Notes: a model not told the origin generated them from the sequence alone. A stretch of DNA of 64,000 nucleotides from Anastatus disparis (GCA_017163975.1 JAFFSR010000136.1:6197501-6261500); one strand, 5' to 3'; counted from the first letter of the stretch, positions 40,101 through 55,100 are shown. A program made the numbers and translations.

Positions 40101-43100
40101 ACAAATACCATTTGCAGACGTTCGTTAACTTACCGAAAAAATTTAACACCGTGAAAAAAGATAATGAAAGGAATAAGTAAAAAAAAAATTTAAAAAAAAG
40201 TTACAAAAGGAAAAGGCAAAGTTGTTAAGATATAGCAATGTATATATGCGGCGCCAAACTCATGTATATTACAATCTCAAACAAAGAACTTCCGAGTGGT
40301 CTTTTTTTATTCTTTATTCTTTTTGTCGGTCTGTTCCTTCGTCAGCGTTATAGTCTTTTTGGTTGTACGCGTTTGTAGTTAAAAGTAATTGCGTACAAAA
40401 TGACTTTCTCAAGATTCTTGTCAGACTAAAAATGATTGCTCGGTGTCAAAAAGTCTCAATTCAAGACTTTTAACGTATATGAAAGTATTTGACCATCTTC
40501 TGAAGTACAAAAATTTATCAACTTTGATTTTAAGTTTTTGCTATTATTATAATTTTACAATTATATCATTTTAAAAAAATCGAAACGTCCTAGAATATTG
40601 TATCTATTTTAATTATGTAACTGGTTATCAAAGCTATCCCATATTGCAAAAAAAGAAATTTCTGAAACATTTTTTTTTGCGAAATTTATTAACGTTTTCG
40701 CAAAAGATTACTAAACACTGAAGAAATGCAGTAGAAACTTAACAAGAATTTTTTTCAATTAAAACGTGTATATGAAACATTTGTAAGATTCATTTCTAAT
40801 TCGCTACAATTATATTTAATGTCTTACGCAGAAGTAAATTTTTTTTTAATTTCTATAACATTTTATCTGTATTTTATAAATTTTGGTAAAAAAGTTTCAA
40901 AAATTCAAAAAATAAAACCATTTTAGGAATTTCTATCCTACGAACAAAATTATCCGAGTTATTTCTCTTCTCATCTCAAAATCATATTTGTTAAAAGATT
41001 TTGATCGGTTTTAAATTTGTACTTATCCTTGCGATTCTATTGTAAGGCATGAAAAAATTTTTTATTACTCTTATATATGATATTCAAAGTACGTGAACAT
41101 TACTACTATTCACGTGCGATAAAATAATACACGTGGTACCAAAACCGTTCTTGGTATTAACGTTACTCGATTGTTACGAGTGTACTATTATCATAATAAA
41201 AATTCAATTTCATAGAATTTCATCTTCGTTCAATATACTTATCTGGAAATTAAAAAAAAAAATTAAACTTTAGATCAAAACTCGTATGACTACCTTTAAT
41301 TTAATTTCAGTATGTATAGGTACATGAGACATAAAACTCGAAGCATATAATATATAAGCAAGAGAATAAAAATATAATCATATAATAATAACGCAAGTGA
41401 CCCGCGTGTACGGATCTTTAAGTGGGGAGTGGATGACCTTAGAAGATCCGTGACTGAAAAGCCAAGAGAAGTTTATAAGTAAAAGAGAAAAAAGAGAGAG
41501 AGAGACTTGCTTTTCTTGTATTATACACATATACCATACGCGCACACACATATACATATATGTATATAGAAAAAGCCTCGACTTTGTATTCGTTGTCGCG
41601 TCATAGCCATACACCTTATAGATACCGTAGCAGCAACTCTTTTTAACGTTTCCGCATTGCGTATGTAGTATTATACTTATATATTTACGTTTGTTTTAAC
41701 CTTTCTTGATATGGTGACAATTTTTTTTTTGTTTCAACGTTTACGTATATAAGTTCAGATAAGAAAAAAGGAAAGAAAGAAAAGGAAAATACGAAGAGTT
41801 TCAACGTGTACGAGGCTTTAGTTCGTAAGGGAATTGAGATTACGTGTGCAGGTGGTTGAAACGATAAGTTCAAACGTGAGATACAGTTCATATAGTTTTA
41901 GATAATAGAATTCGCTTATCACACGGGAAGTTGATTAAGAAGGGTAGGAAATACTTGGGAATTTTACAAATGTTAGACTTGGAGTTTTGTTTGTATCTTT
42001 CTTTTATTATTATATATTGTGCTGTGCTAAGAATTATAAGTACAAAATTATTTTATGAAGAATAGTTAATATTTAGAATCTCAATTTTAATGATAAAAGA
42101 ATATTAAAAATTAATTAATCGAATTTATGGTTTAATCTTTGACAGTAAGATGTTTTAATTAGAATTCACTTTAGTTGAATATTATTTTAAATTTTATGTA
42201 AACTTGATACACATGTTTTAATTTATGGATTTTTTTTTCATTTCTAACGTAAAATTAAAATCTACTTAACATTTTGCATCTCATTAATGCTAAATTTCCC
42301 GTTCCAATACACCGTGATTAAATTAAAATGTAATACGATAATATAAAGCGCAAATTTGTAGTCAAATTCAATATTCTGATCACGAATTAATTCCACGAAA
42401 ACACATAATTAAAATAAATTTCGTGTAAATATTATCACTTATTAGTTCACATTATTCTAAAGACATTTAAAAATTAAAAATTCACTTTTTTTATTAAAAA
42501 AATAAGATGAAAAAATTTAACCTAACACAGTAAGTTTGTATGCAACTGCTACCTAATTTTTGCAATTGTACACAACGAAAGTACAGGAACCAACAGACTC
42601 ATAAAATGTTTTCTGCAGTATAAGTGTATACCTGACAGAAATCTGGTTTAAACCGGATATATCTGGAAGATGTATATATACTTTGACTGCAAAATTTTAT
42701 ATAGAAACTTTTTGAGTTCTATAGCATATATATTTTATTAAACTGTATTTACTCTTGATTTATGTGAAAGTAATGGATTACTTATATTGATTAATAACAT
42801 CATATTTTATTAATATCAAATATACGTTTAACATTAAATACTGATTAATATCCTGATTACTTAAAATGAATTTTATTTTTCATAATTACACATTGTCACC
42901 GTGAATTAAAATTATTAATTGGAAAATATGTGTATAGAAATTTGAAAAGGAACTAGCTTGTATTTTTTTAGGTAAAACAACATATTACCTACAATTTAAG
43001 CGTTAAAATACACGAGTTTTGTATAATGACAAACAGAAATCGCGAATTCTATTTTTATACGCATGTTTTCATGTTAATTTTTAAATTGCAAGTCACAAAA

Positions 43101-46100
43101 GTGTTAAAAAAAGATTATTACATAAATTTAGGCGATGTATAAAATTGTTTAAATTAGTATAAGTACCGCATCTATTTTCAGTCAAAAATGATAGGTATCG
43201 GTTAGCGCACGCGAATAATTAAAAATGAGGTAAAACAAAAATATAATAATTATTTAAATGTACAGATATGTAAGCGGAAATAAGTTATTCGTTCAACGTG
43301 GTTAAAAAAAAATCATAATTTACAATAAAAAAACTCAAATTAAATTTTCAACTTTTGTAAATTTTGTTATTAAATTAGTTTATTTTTTATTTTGAATTCA
43401 TGTGCTTACGTGTGATAATCTATGTGTTGATTTACTAAAAAACAGTCATTTTATTTCTCATGACACACAGCAAATTAGTTTTCTGACATTATCTTTGATT
43501 TGCATAAATCATGACCGATACTTTGTTTACATACGAGAGAAGGAAGAAATAATAAATAATCAAGAAGAAGAAGAAAAGAAAAAACGGAAAATCACACACG
43601 AGAAAGAAAAACAGTATATAAGAAGCTTTGGAAATGCGATATACATACATAAGTCGCAATAACGCACGTCGAGCCTTTATACATACATAATAACGCAACG
43701 AAATTCTTTTTATTTTCAAATAAAAAAGAAAAAACAAAAATAAGAAAAAAAAAAGAAGTGACAAAAAATAAGTAATAATAAATGCACCGTCACGCACACG
43801 TGATACTTGTTTACAAACTTCCATATAAAGTACCGTATGCTAATTTTAGCTCAAAAGCACACCTTTTTTAGTGAAAAAGAAAAAAAAAATTGCAAACGAA
43901 AGAGATATGATCATTCTAGCACACGAGTTGTGATTCCCTATTGTTTCGGACAAACGAAAAATAAAATAAAAATCATCGGAGAATGAAAAACAAACTCATT
44001 TGGGAGCTTTGAATACACGCGTGGACACAAGATTTTGACTATTGTTGCACATTTAGTTTTTATACATAACATTATATGTATGAATCATACGAAATTTAAT
44101 TGAATCTTTTTTAAATACATTAATATAGTTACTTATTGTATTCTGAGACATCTGTTTATGAATAAAAATTATCTTTTTTTTTTTTTTTTTTAATTGAGAA
44201 CGCATTAAGATTTTTAATATATAAATTTTATTGCAATAATAGACAATGATAATGTATGAGAAATCATTATATTTTACGATTGTATAAAACGCATTTTATA
44301 AACAAATGATAATGCACGTATCGGTGGGTGATTAGTTAAATATAGTATTAATAAATCTCTTTGTGTGTAAGAAAAACATAACGTTTATTTTAATTTATTG
44401 CGTGTTATTTTTTACAATTAATAAACATTATGATTAACTTTATACAAAAAGAAACACATGCAAATTGTAAGACACAACAAAATTTAAATTCAAGCGATTC
44501 TTACCTCATGGTATATTAATATATTTTAAAAATAAGCTAAACATTTTATTAGATAAACAAATAAATAAATTGAAATCAGTCACTAAAATAAATAAAAATT
44601 TATTTAACAATGAAGTTATTTATAGCTGTCAATGATTATGATAGTGCAACAATAGATTGTAATATTTGTACGATATATTGTGTTGAATAAACAATTAATT
44701 ATTGCATTATTATTATAAATACTTCTTTAGACCTAAATTGGTCAAACAATGTACATAATTTATCAATTTAATAATAATACTGTCAACTGGTAATAATACT
44801 AATCACATAATAATACTATCATGGTAAAATTATAAAATCATATATTTTTAAAATTTCCTCATATGAAAAAAAATTAAGTGTTTGATGATTAAAATTTTCA
44901 TTTATCAAGTCTCATTGAAAATAAAATTGATAAATAAAAATGACTTTTTTTTAATTTGTTTTTTAATATGCATAAGAAGATACTTGATCTTCCTTGACAT
45001 ACACACCGCATTTGACAGATAGTATACTTTGCATATATGTACACGTATTTATTGCTCTATAGCTAATGCAAATTATAATCATAAATAAAAACTACTTTTG
45101 CTAGATACGCGAATGGGACAATTGTTTATTTTTATTGCTTTATCCCAAGAAATTTTTTATTCTTTAGAAAACTTGGAAAAGATAATTGCATTTCATCTTT
45201 AGATTCATTTAACGTTTGACATATTAAATTTATAACAGATTTTTCAAAATGATTAATCGCTTATTTTTTTTTTCATTAAATTTTTTATTTGATAATTAAG
45301 GTTGTTTGAAGCACCATTTAAAACTTTTTTAATTGAAAATTTTTAATTTAATTTTTATTCATAAAGACTTACTTTTTCTTAATATTGTGCCGATTCCTAT
45401 AGTTTTATACTACAGACATTTTATTGTATTTTGAAAATTTAAGACTATTGGAAATAATTTTAATTATTTTGGAATATTAATTGAACTGTAAATTTTTTTA
45501 TATTCATATTTATTTGCTATAACTATGTTGATGAAGTATATTGAGTATTTATAGAAATTAAAGGGTTCAAAAGTGCGCTGCGTGTGCATTGATTAACGTT
45601 TTTTATTCCTTCTCTTTTCTGCATTTAACGCACTGATAAGTTACATATGACATTCATACATCACGTGATGGGAGTTAGCCAATCACGTGTAAAATAAATT
45701 GATTTCAATCTAGGCTCATCACTTTTTTAAAAGAAGATTAATTTTAATCATACTGAAAAAGAAAAATTTTTAATTCTTCAAAATAGTTTAAAATTTAAAT
45801 TGAAAATTTTGTGTTAAAAAATATTCTAAATTGAAAATTTTGTGTTAAAAAATATTCTAAATTGAAAATTTTGTGTTAAAAAATATTCTAAATTAAAATT
45901 TTTTTTCATAATATTCTAAACTTTTACTGATTAATGAAATGAAAGTATATTTTTAATTTAAAATTCTTTTAAAATTAATTTAAAACTCATTGTTTTATTA
46001 TTCAAATATAATTCTACATTAAAACTCTGTAATTTATAAATTTAATTAAAAATTTCTTTATTTTTTCGATTAAAGTTTTACTTTATCATTAATTAAAACA

Positions 46101-49100
46101 AAAAATAATTTTAAAAAATCATTTCTATAATTCATCAAAGTTTAAATATGAATAATCCTATCAACTCGATTTCTTTTCATCTCATTAAGTAAATCATAAG
46201 TTACTACTTGAAATTATAGTTGAACTATAATTATATCATATATACCTCCTTAACCTTAACAACAAAGGAAAGGAAAAAATCCAAGCAAAAAAAAATTACT
46301 GCGTCAAATGAGAAGAAAAAGGTGTGGAATTATTGACTGTGCGGTCGCGGGCATTATGTATACATCACATACATAAAATCCCTGAACGAACGAGTTTCTC
46401 TTATAATACGACTATAACTCGACCATCGCGCACATTGATTCGATAATATATATATAAAATGAAAAGTCAATGAGCCAAGCGTGCTCGTGATCACGTAGAC
46501 GTATACCACCAATACCCATAAAACGATGACCAAAGACGATTCAAACGCGTTTAAAATGGTTCGATATAACACAGTCTTATTGTCAAGCTCGTAAATCCTA
46601 ATGGTGTGTAGTACCTTAGCCAGAGCTTATTTAGAACCATATATAACGATATATGACCCTTTTTTTCTCATAGACACATGATTGGGGCTCATACGTATAC
46701 TGGAGATTCTTCAAATGTTTTCAATTTCAACGTAAATTGTTTTCTTATATTGTTATCCGTTATGGTAATTTTATGCGTTTATATGCTAATACTTTGCAAT
46801 CGTGTTTAAATTCATTTAAAATAAGAACTTGTAATATTTAATATATTGGGTGACAATAAAAATACTAAATAAAAGTTCTGAATTCAGGCTTTTAGTTAAA
46901 TTAAGAATCATCACTTGAATGGGTCTAGTCATAAACAAATACGTGAAACTATTCAAAATGTAAATGCATCGATTTAAAAAATATACATATTAATACATGA
47001 TTTTCATGTATTACGACACTGTGATTCATAATAAAAAAAAATACATGGATAAGGTATCTAAAGTGATATGATTCATCGAATTATATATATTATGCATACA
47101 ATAACACGTATAAGTTTTGATAAACTTTTGTATAATAAATTAGTAATAATTGATTAATTAAAGAAGCACTTAATGTAAGGATATTTTACACATCGCAAAA
47201 AGTATAATACAATTTTATTTTTTATCTATATTAAGGTAATAAAAATTTAAATTAAATATTATTTTTATTATTGTAATTGATGCAATTGAAAAATGAATAG
47301 AATATAAGAAGATAAAATAAATTACAATAATTTTAGAATTTTAAAAATAAACTCGTTCAATCGATTTTTCGTTAAGGTAATGGTTACCGGAGTTTATATA
47401 ACTAATTTATATCTAAGTAGCTTTTAAGTTGATTAAAAAGAATTTTTGTTGTGTTAAATACCGGATGTTCACGAACACCAAAATAGCTCTTCTAAAAACA
47501 AAAGTATAATGATCCTAATTATACAGGGTGTCTCAGGTGAATGATCTTGAACACCCTGTATAATTAGTATAGTTTTTAATAAAATTTTTGTAATATTGTT
47601 TAATTTTTATTCTCTACAGTGAGTAAGCATTCAGTTAAGTATAATATACTGCTTGCTTTACAATTATGGGGAAGTGAATTTTGTCACGAACTTATCCTTA
47701 AGAATAACAAAGACTCAAATCGAGACTAGAATGATAACATTACTTTTAATTATGTATACGATGAATTTAAAGCGTTACATCTTTTTCAAATGTTAAGACA
47801 ACATTGTGTTAAAAACATTATGATTTTATTTATTTTATTAAAAAACATTTTTATTAAAAAAAATTTTTTTCTGTCATTTATTTATTATTTTTTAAATTAC
47901 GAAGTTTAGAAGCGTACACAAAATAAGAAGTTGTTTTGCTTGGAGATATTTTGTTGCACCAACAATAATTATTTCTTATCGGATTTATTTATTAGCATAA
48001 GTGTAGAAAAATAAAAAATGTTTCCGCGTTAGACAAATGTAAAAAAGTGACACAACCAAAAAAATAACTGCATCCGTAATAAACATGGCTAGAATATATG
48101 AGGAAAAAAAACATTATCGTCCGTTTCAGTAAATAAAGTATTTAAAATAAAATTAGCGACATGTGACGTTTGATAATTAAAATATTATTTTTATTACAAG
48201 TGTTATATATTTTAATTAATTTATCAAATATTGTTCATGCAATTACAAGAGTTTTTATATTACTTCTTGTCGCACGTTTTATAATTATATATGTACGCAT
48301 ATTATATTTCTTCTTCATAAATGTTAAATCATGAATCGTCACACTTATGATAACTTCCTCTTGTACACATGACGTAACAAATAATCAATCCTAAAAAAAG
48401 CTTGCATTACATTATTTTTTTCTGTATTAAAAAATATTATCTTATTGTTGAATTTAGTTTACAACTTTAAAAATACGTATAGCCCACGTAACATTAATTT
48501 CAAATTTTTTTTTTCAGACAATACACATTTTCTTTTTTTTTTGTAAAGTAATCTAAAATTTTCAAATACTTATTGTACTGAAGTAGTAAAAACCTAAACA
48601 TTGGATGGTTACCAACAAGATTTATGATTCATTTAAAGCCAAGCCTCATATACAAAAACGTTATTTTTAACATGTAAGATGCTGTGAAAAGTTTGTGATT
48701 GGATATGTCTGTAAAGAAATTTTTTTAGTCATTTTTAAAATCTTAACATATATTTTCTACCATTTATTTTTCGTCAAATATTTAAAACAATGTTGACTGA
48801 TTATTTACAATGAAATCTGAACGTTTGCCATTTTATTCAACTTAAATCTCAAAATTCGTATTTTCGTAGATACTTTGTTCGATAAATATTATCTTAGATG
48901 ATTGAGATTAAATAAATTTTAAAAAATGCCAAACCTTATGGAGATTGAATTTCGACGATCCCGTAATAACACATTTTTCAAGCTAAAGTACTAAAATACG
49001 CTATTGAGAATTTAAAATTTTTTAATTTGATTTTCAGTAGAACATCTTTTAGTTTCCTAAAGAAACTAAAAGAATGAAACCTACCAGAATTTAAATATCT

Positions 49101-52100
49101 TTTTCATTTATGAAATTAATTATGTTTCAAACAGATTTCTGTTAGAAACGAGGAATCTGCTTAAGTGAAATAGATTTGCATTAAACAGATTTTCTTTAGA
49201 ATTAAAAATAAATTCTATTATGTTGTCAGGTGAAGAGATTACTTCTCTGAATGAAAAAGATTCTGTTTAATTTAAGGTTCTATTTTTTTATATTAAGTTG
49301 ATATTATTTTATGTATCTTATTATACAATACCTTAAAAATAGCATATTCCATTGTAATAAACTTCAAGACACGGGTCTTGTCATTTTAGTTACAAAAACA
49401 CGTATCAGAAAATAGTCAAAATTCAAATTTCACGAAGTTTCTTCCTTTGTTAGATAACTAATCATTAAACATGAATACAAACACAATTAAATGCAATAAC
49501 TAAGCATTTAATAAATGGTTTTACATTCCTTAAAACTCATAACTATAAAAGCCAGATTATTCATAAAGATTAAGAAGAAAAAAAAAGAGAAAAACGTCAC
49601 ACTATCCACTTACACAAGTTTAAATTACATGCTTATAACTAACAATCAAAAAGTAATCGCTTTCAAGTGCCTTAATTACAAGATATAAAAATTATTATAC
49701 ATACGCTATATACTCAAGTCATTGAGTCGGTCGCGCGCGAGAGCGCGACAGTGTCAATCGGAATCGCTTACAGCTCGTTGAGCTTTCGACGATGATGACT
49801 ATAATACTTCTATTCATAAAGAGCAATTGTAGATTATTAAACTTACGATACACATGAATTTCATTGTGCATGCGCTCGCCTTGTGGATTATAAATTTATA
49901 ACGAACCTTTGCTCTTTTGCCCACACGTTGCACTCAATGAATTGATAGCTTTTTTTTATTAATATAGATCTTTCGTTTACTTTGTTAGGAAAAATAATTG
50001 ACATGGAATGTTATTATAATTGAATGTTGTGAGAAAAATTCACAAGTTACTTTACTAGAAACTTTGTGCTAAATTGTTATTTATTTAAAATTAATTGTTC
50101 CTAATTTTCTATTTTTAATAATTACAATTATAGTAGTGCACAAGTAAAATGAAGAAAATAATATGGTACTAATATGACTCGAGCATCTTTTTGTAAAACA
50201 AGTAAAATAATTGACCAATATGGATCTTTTTATGTGAATTTTATTTTCTTATTCGCAAGGAAATATTAATTTTACATAATTGATTTGCGTTGTATAAGAA
50301 AACAAGGTTAAGTAAACTCAATTAAAAAACCCTTTTAAAATTGATACCAGTTTGTCGTTACTAAACACAAATTATAAAACAAGCTTTTTTATTGTATACT
50401 AATAAAATTTTCTTGCTCTATTTAATTAAAATGATAAATTATCTAATAATATATACAAATAATCAATAAATAGGTTAACAAATACGCAAATTACATAAAA
50501 ATATAAACATTTTGTAAAAATCCATTATATCTATTAAATATAGTAATATAGATAATCTAATTTTATTTAATTTTATAATTTATTGTATCATTTCTAAGAG
50601 TTTATAAGAAAATCTAGAGATTTGAACTCGATTTATTTTACAAATACAGTAGATCAAAGAGATTGAAAATAGTAATTCTTGCCAAGGCTGGAGAGCTTAG
50701 AAAATTATTGAAATAAATTTTTGGCAGAAATGCTAAAGAAACCACTTTAAAGATAAGCATATTAAAGCATTGAGAAAACATTAACATATTTTTAGTATAA
50801 ACATTTCAAAATAGAAATTTTCTCTGTTTTCAATGATAATAAAATACTGGACCCCGATCAAAATTAATTTCTTAAATAAAATCTGTGTCTTGAAGGAATA
50901 ACGAAATAAGTCTCTATTTTTTGGAAATTGAGTTAACAGTGAATTATATACCTAAAAGTATAGCTCTTTATCATAAAAACCTCGTTTTCTTGAAAACTTC
51001 CTTCAAGCCACAGAGATATACTTTTAGATTAATGTCATTAATAATGAAATAATGGATCATATGATGATGAATACTTTGAAAAGAAATTATAATAACAATT
51101 ATATTTTTCATATTTTTGGTTGATTTTTAAAATATTTTTACAATAAATTTATATCAAAAGTAGAAAAGAGAAAAAATAAGGAAGCGCTACTTTATTTCTT
51201 TTCAAAATATTAAATAGTTTTAACAAATAAAAGTAAATAAAAAACGATAATATAACAAAACATTACGGCACTAAATAAAAACAGTAAAGCAATTAAAAGA
51301 ATTACCTTCCTCAATAAAAATATTGATTACTCAATTTTTTTTTAATGAAGGCCATCTGCCTCCATAATACCATTGAGTAAAAGTATGTACAAGCAAAGAG
51401 AAAAGAAAAGCAAGATAAAAACTTGTACATACATATATACAAAAGAGAAAAGCATAATATTAAAGCTAACTAATAATTACTTATTGTGCGTTTATAATTG
51501 CATATTTTTTTTAGTAATGAAACTAAACGGTTGTTCACGCAATAAGATTAATCACACGTAAAAGTCATTAAATTTTTGTAGTTGTTATATGATGCTTTGA
51601 AAAATTCCAGTTCAAAAACCTTGTTCAGTACAAGAAATTTATTACAAGATTAGTAAGGACAACAATATTATGGCTTTATTAACTAATTACATTTATTTGT
51701 TAAATGAGATTTCTCTACTTTGTGTTCACACTATTATTTTAATTTAAAGAATGTTATTGTAAATTATTAATTAAAATTTATCACGTTTTAAAGAATATGT
51801 AAGGAAGTAAAAAAATTTTAATTGGATAATATCAATATTATAGTGAAAAATATTTCTGGTTTCATACTAACTGGTTTTACACCTTTTTACAATGATTAAA
51901 TTAGATCAACTCTCCATGTACGACAATACTTGCCCTTGAGATTTTCAAATTATTTCATTTTTTTTAAAACTAGCTTCTATAGTTTTGTAAAGTTTCCTAA
52001 ATGTCCAAAAATACTTTCATTTTTGGTGTCAATTGCCTCTTGAATTGAAAACCAGAGTAATTAAGTCCATTACTCTACGTATAAATAATCAATAAAATAA

Positions 52101-55100
52101 ATACGCCAAAAATCATCTACTTAAAAAAAAATTTCGATTTCAGTAACACAATATATGATTTAAAAAAATTGAGTTTCTTCAAAAATACCATTAAATACTA
52201 TAAAAGTATATCTCGTTAAGTAAAAAAAGCAGGAAGTTAATGAAGAGAAAGGCGATGATCGCTGTCGTAACAATGATTCAAATAAACTTCGCAATCTTTT
52301 ATAATTGAAACATGTTAGAATGTACGCAAGAACGAGACCAATAGTAACGTATATGTATAATAAAGAAAAAGCACGCATCTACGTAGCTAAAACCTTGAAT
52401 TGTATACAAGTGACGCGTTTTTTTTTGTAATACTTGCGGAAATACGGCTTATTATGTTATACTATAGCCGTTATAATAGACGTTTACGTATTATACTATA
52501 AAACGTGACGTACGTGAATTAGTCCGTTTCGGAAGCAAAAGAAGAAAAGAAAAAAAAAAAGGAAAAAAATGTACTGAGCGCGTGAAACGCCCTTGGATTT
52601 ATATGTCTATAGGATAGTATTTTTTTTTTCTTTCATTGTTCTGTATGCGTATAGGGATGCGTGTTCAGCTTTCGAATTGTCTTTAGCGCACACGTGTTGA
52701 CAGTTTCGTTTTACTTTTGTATTCCTTTGTATATTTGTACAATCTTCTTTATCTTTTTATTTCTCTTTATTTATTTTTCTTTTCTGTGACGCAAATGATC
52801 GTATGCTAAGTAAATTGATTTGAAATTGACCCTTTTCAATCGCGCAAATGGTTTTTCTTCTGCAATTAAAAATAGAAGAGACGTAATTTTATAGTTTTTA
52901 GTAAAGAGGAGTTAATTCTGCTTTTTTAAGGTTAAGGACTGTTTGTAATTCTATCGGAATGGAAATTCTTAATTAAAGTTTATATTTATAAATAAAATTT
53001 AATAAATTTACTTTAGGAATAGATTTAATGCAATCATAATCTTGAAAAGAAAAAAAGACTTAATATTTTTTTTTATACGTATGTGAAATTTCGAATTATT
53101 TTACTTGTTTCTAAATTTAATACTAATTGTTTCTAAATTTAAAGATACATTGAAAAAATGTGGTTGTGCTTAATAAATATTTATCAAAATAGTTAAAAAT
53201 ATAAATGAACATTATTTTGATTGAAGCTTTATTTCTGATAGTTTTAATGAATATTTATCAAGTGTAATCAAACATTTTTTTCAGTATATGATTTGCTTAT
53301 AGAAAAATTGAACATGCACTTTATATTACAATGCGTAAATAGTTTTCGAGAAGAAAATTTATTTTGGTTTTTGACTATCTATGTAGGGCATCTTCAATAA
53401 TCTTAATTTTATTACATTACAACGTTATAGTTAATATAGACACTTTAAATATCAATGTACGAAATAAAAAAAAGAGTTGTTTTACATTTTTTTTACTATT
53501 TATTATACTTCTTTTTCATGCAAAATGCTTACAATGGTCATTTTTTTCATGATAAATAATAACCGACCTTGACAGTTTAAAAAGATTAACGACCGTGAAA
53601 CATGCAAAACTAGTAAAACTCCTGTATGACACAACAATCGTTTATAAAATTGATTAACTAACGGAACATCAATTTTATATTCCGTACTTATTATATTTGC
53701 TAATCATTTTTTGTTCCGATAGAAAAAAAAGTACACAATACTTATGTCAATACTTATGTTAACAGATTTTTTTTAAAGAACAAGAAATAATAATATTATA
53801 GAAATCTTCAAATTGTTTCTAGATAATCAAGGTTTTGTCTCGCTTGAATAGTTTACTAGTTGATGAATTAGCAAATAAAAAAAATTTACGATTAAAGAAG
53901 CGACGATTACATAAATTTCGCACGAGTAATAGTGATATTGATCTATAATGAGGTCGGCATTATGAATCACTTTTTTTCTTTTATGACACGAACAAGTCAG
54001 TAGACCATAAAAATGACCTTATAGATCATTGCAAATTATATTAGACAAATAAAGTGAAATCAATTGCAAATTTTTTTCTAGTTCGATATGGTTAGCACAA
54101 TTATTGTTAACTTAAATTATACATTGTTATAACGTTATAAATCCTTAAAATTAAATTTTTATAAATTTTTTGGCTTTTCTGTTTCAGGTATCGATGAATG
54201 AAAATGCGTTCAACATTCTGTGGATGGGCAATCATCCTAAGCCCGATGTACTGCGTAATCTCTTGCCTTATCAAAAAGTTAATCACTTTCCAAGGTATGA
54301 AATTTTTTTTTATATACTGATACACAAGTTTGTTTTATGTATTTTTTAATCTTCATAATAAAGCAAAAATATTGAGTAAATAAATACGTGCAATTACAAA
54401 TATTAATTAACTATGATGTTTAAGAAATTTAAAAAAAGAAATCTTTTTTATTTTATTCATCTTGAATTTGGAAAATCATGTAACTAAAAGATATATGTAT
54501 ACATTTTATATTCAACTCACGTTATCTTTTTTTATGAAATATTTTCTTCTCACGGACATATTCAAACAATGAATTTATACGTACATCACGATTATATGTT
54601 TTATTTTAATTTTAACTAAAATAATTTTATATCTAATAAGCTGAGAACATAACTTTAAATACATGAATTCTTCAACAGTTCGGCCAATTAACTTTGCAAT
54701 CATAAAGTACAAAACTACGTAAAAGCTACAATTTCAGAGATTACAGTGCAGCAACAAAATAGCGCGTTTCTCATTCACCATTCATTTATTCAGTAAACTT
54801 CAAAATTTCGACATTCAAAAGTTAAATAAGGTCATACATATAATTTCTGTTAAACTTTCATGTTTTTTTAAACCGCATAATGGGCTATTAAAAATCTTAA
54901 TCGAGATACACCTAACTATCATAATTATTAATATAAAAATGAATAAAATAAAATTATCTTCGTAAAGAAAAACCAAACTATATTTATTATTTTTCTTTAT
55001 TCACATAATTTTTAAGTTAAATAAAATGAATCAATACAATAAATAAGAAGAATTAATTCTTTACTAGATCGTACGAAATAACACGCAAGGACAGACTTTA

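Larger units (their letters stand above)
32714..41370 (+). other. TTLL5 intron 3, 32.7-41.4 kb: no coding sequence found
   Basis: AT-rich intron. Features seen: CRE at 35470 with a second half site 40 bp on, CRE at 36647, an 18-bp direct repeat at 37312/37349, an E2F-like and CACGTG cluster at about 37895-37925, and an E2F-like GGCGCCAAA at 40250. Short open frames are A/T-driven (K/N/F/I/Y-rich) and show no domain. Confidence 0.55.
41901..47514 (+). other. TTLL5 intron 3, 41.9-47.5 kb: no coding sequence found
   Basis: AT-rich. Contents: GGTTTAAACC palindrome at about 42647-42656, an 18-T run at 44174-44191, paired E-boxes at 45662-45689, the 31-bp tandem repeat at 45797-45899, and a CG-containing patch at about 46310-46560 (GTGCGGTCGCGGGC; CATCGCGCAC). 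No coding evidence. Confidence 0.55.
47568..54187 (+). other. TTLL5 intron 3, last part: no coding sequence found
   Basis: AT-rich. Contents: 12-bp hairpin at 49045-49073, a GC-rich hairpin and CpG patch at 49730-49900, hairpin AGAGTAAT/ATTACTCT at 52054-52076, a CG-containing patch at about 52380-52700 (AACGTGACGTACGTG; GAGCGCGTGAAACGCCC), and a 15-bp direct repeat TGTTTCTAAATTTAA at 53106 and 53128. It ends in the exon 4 acceptor TTTCAG. Confidence 0.55.
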
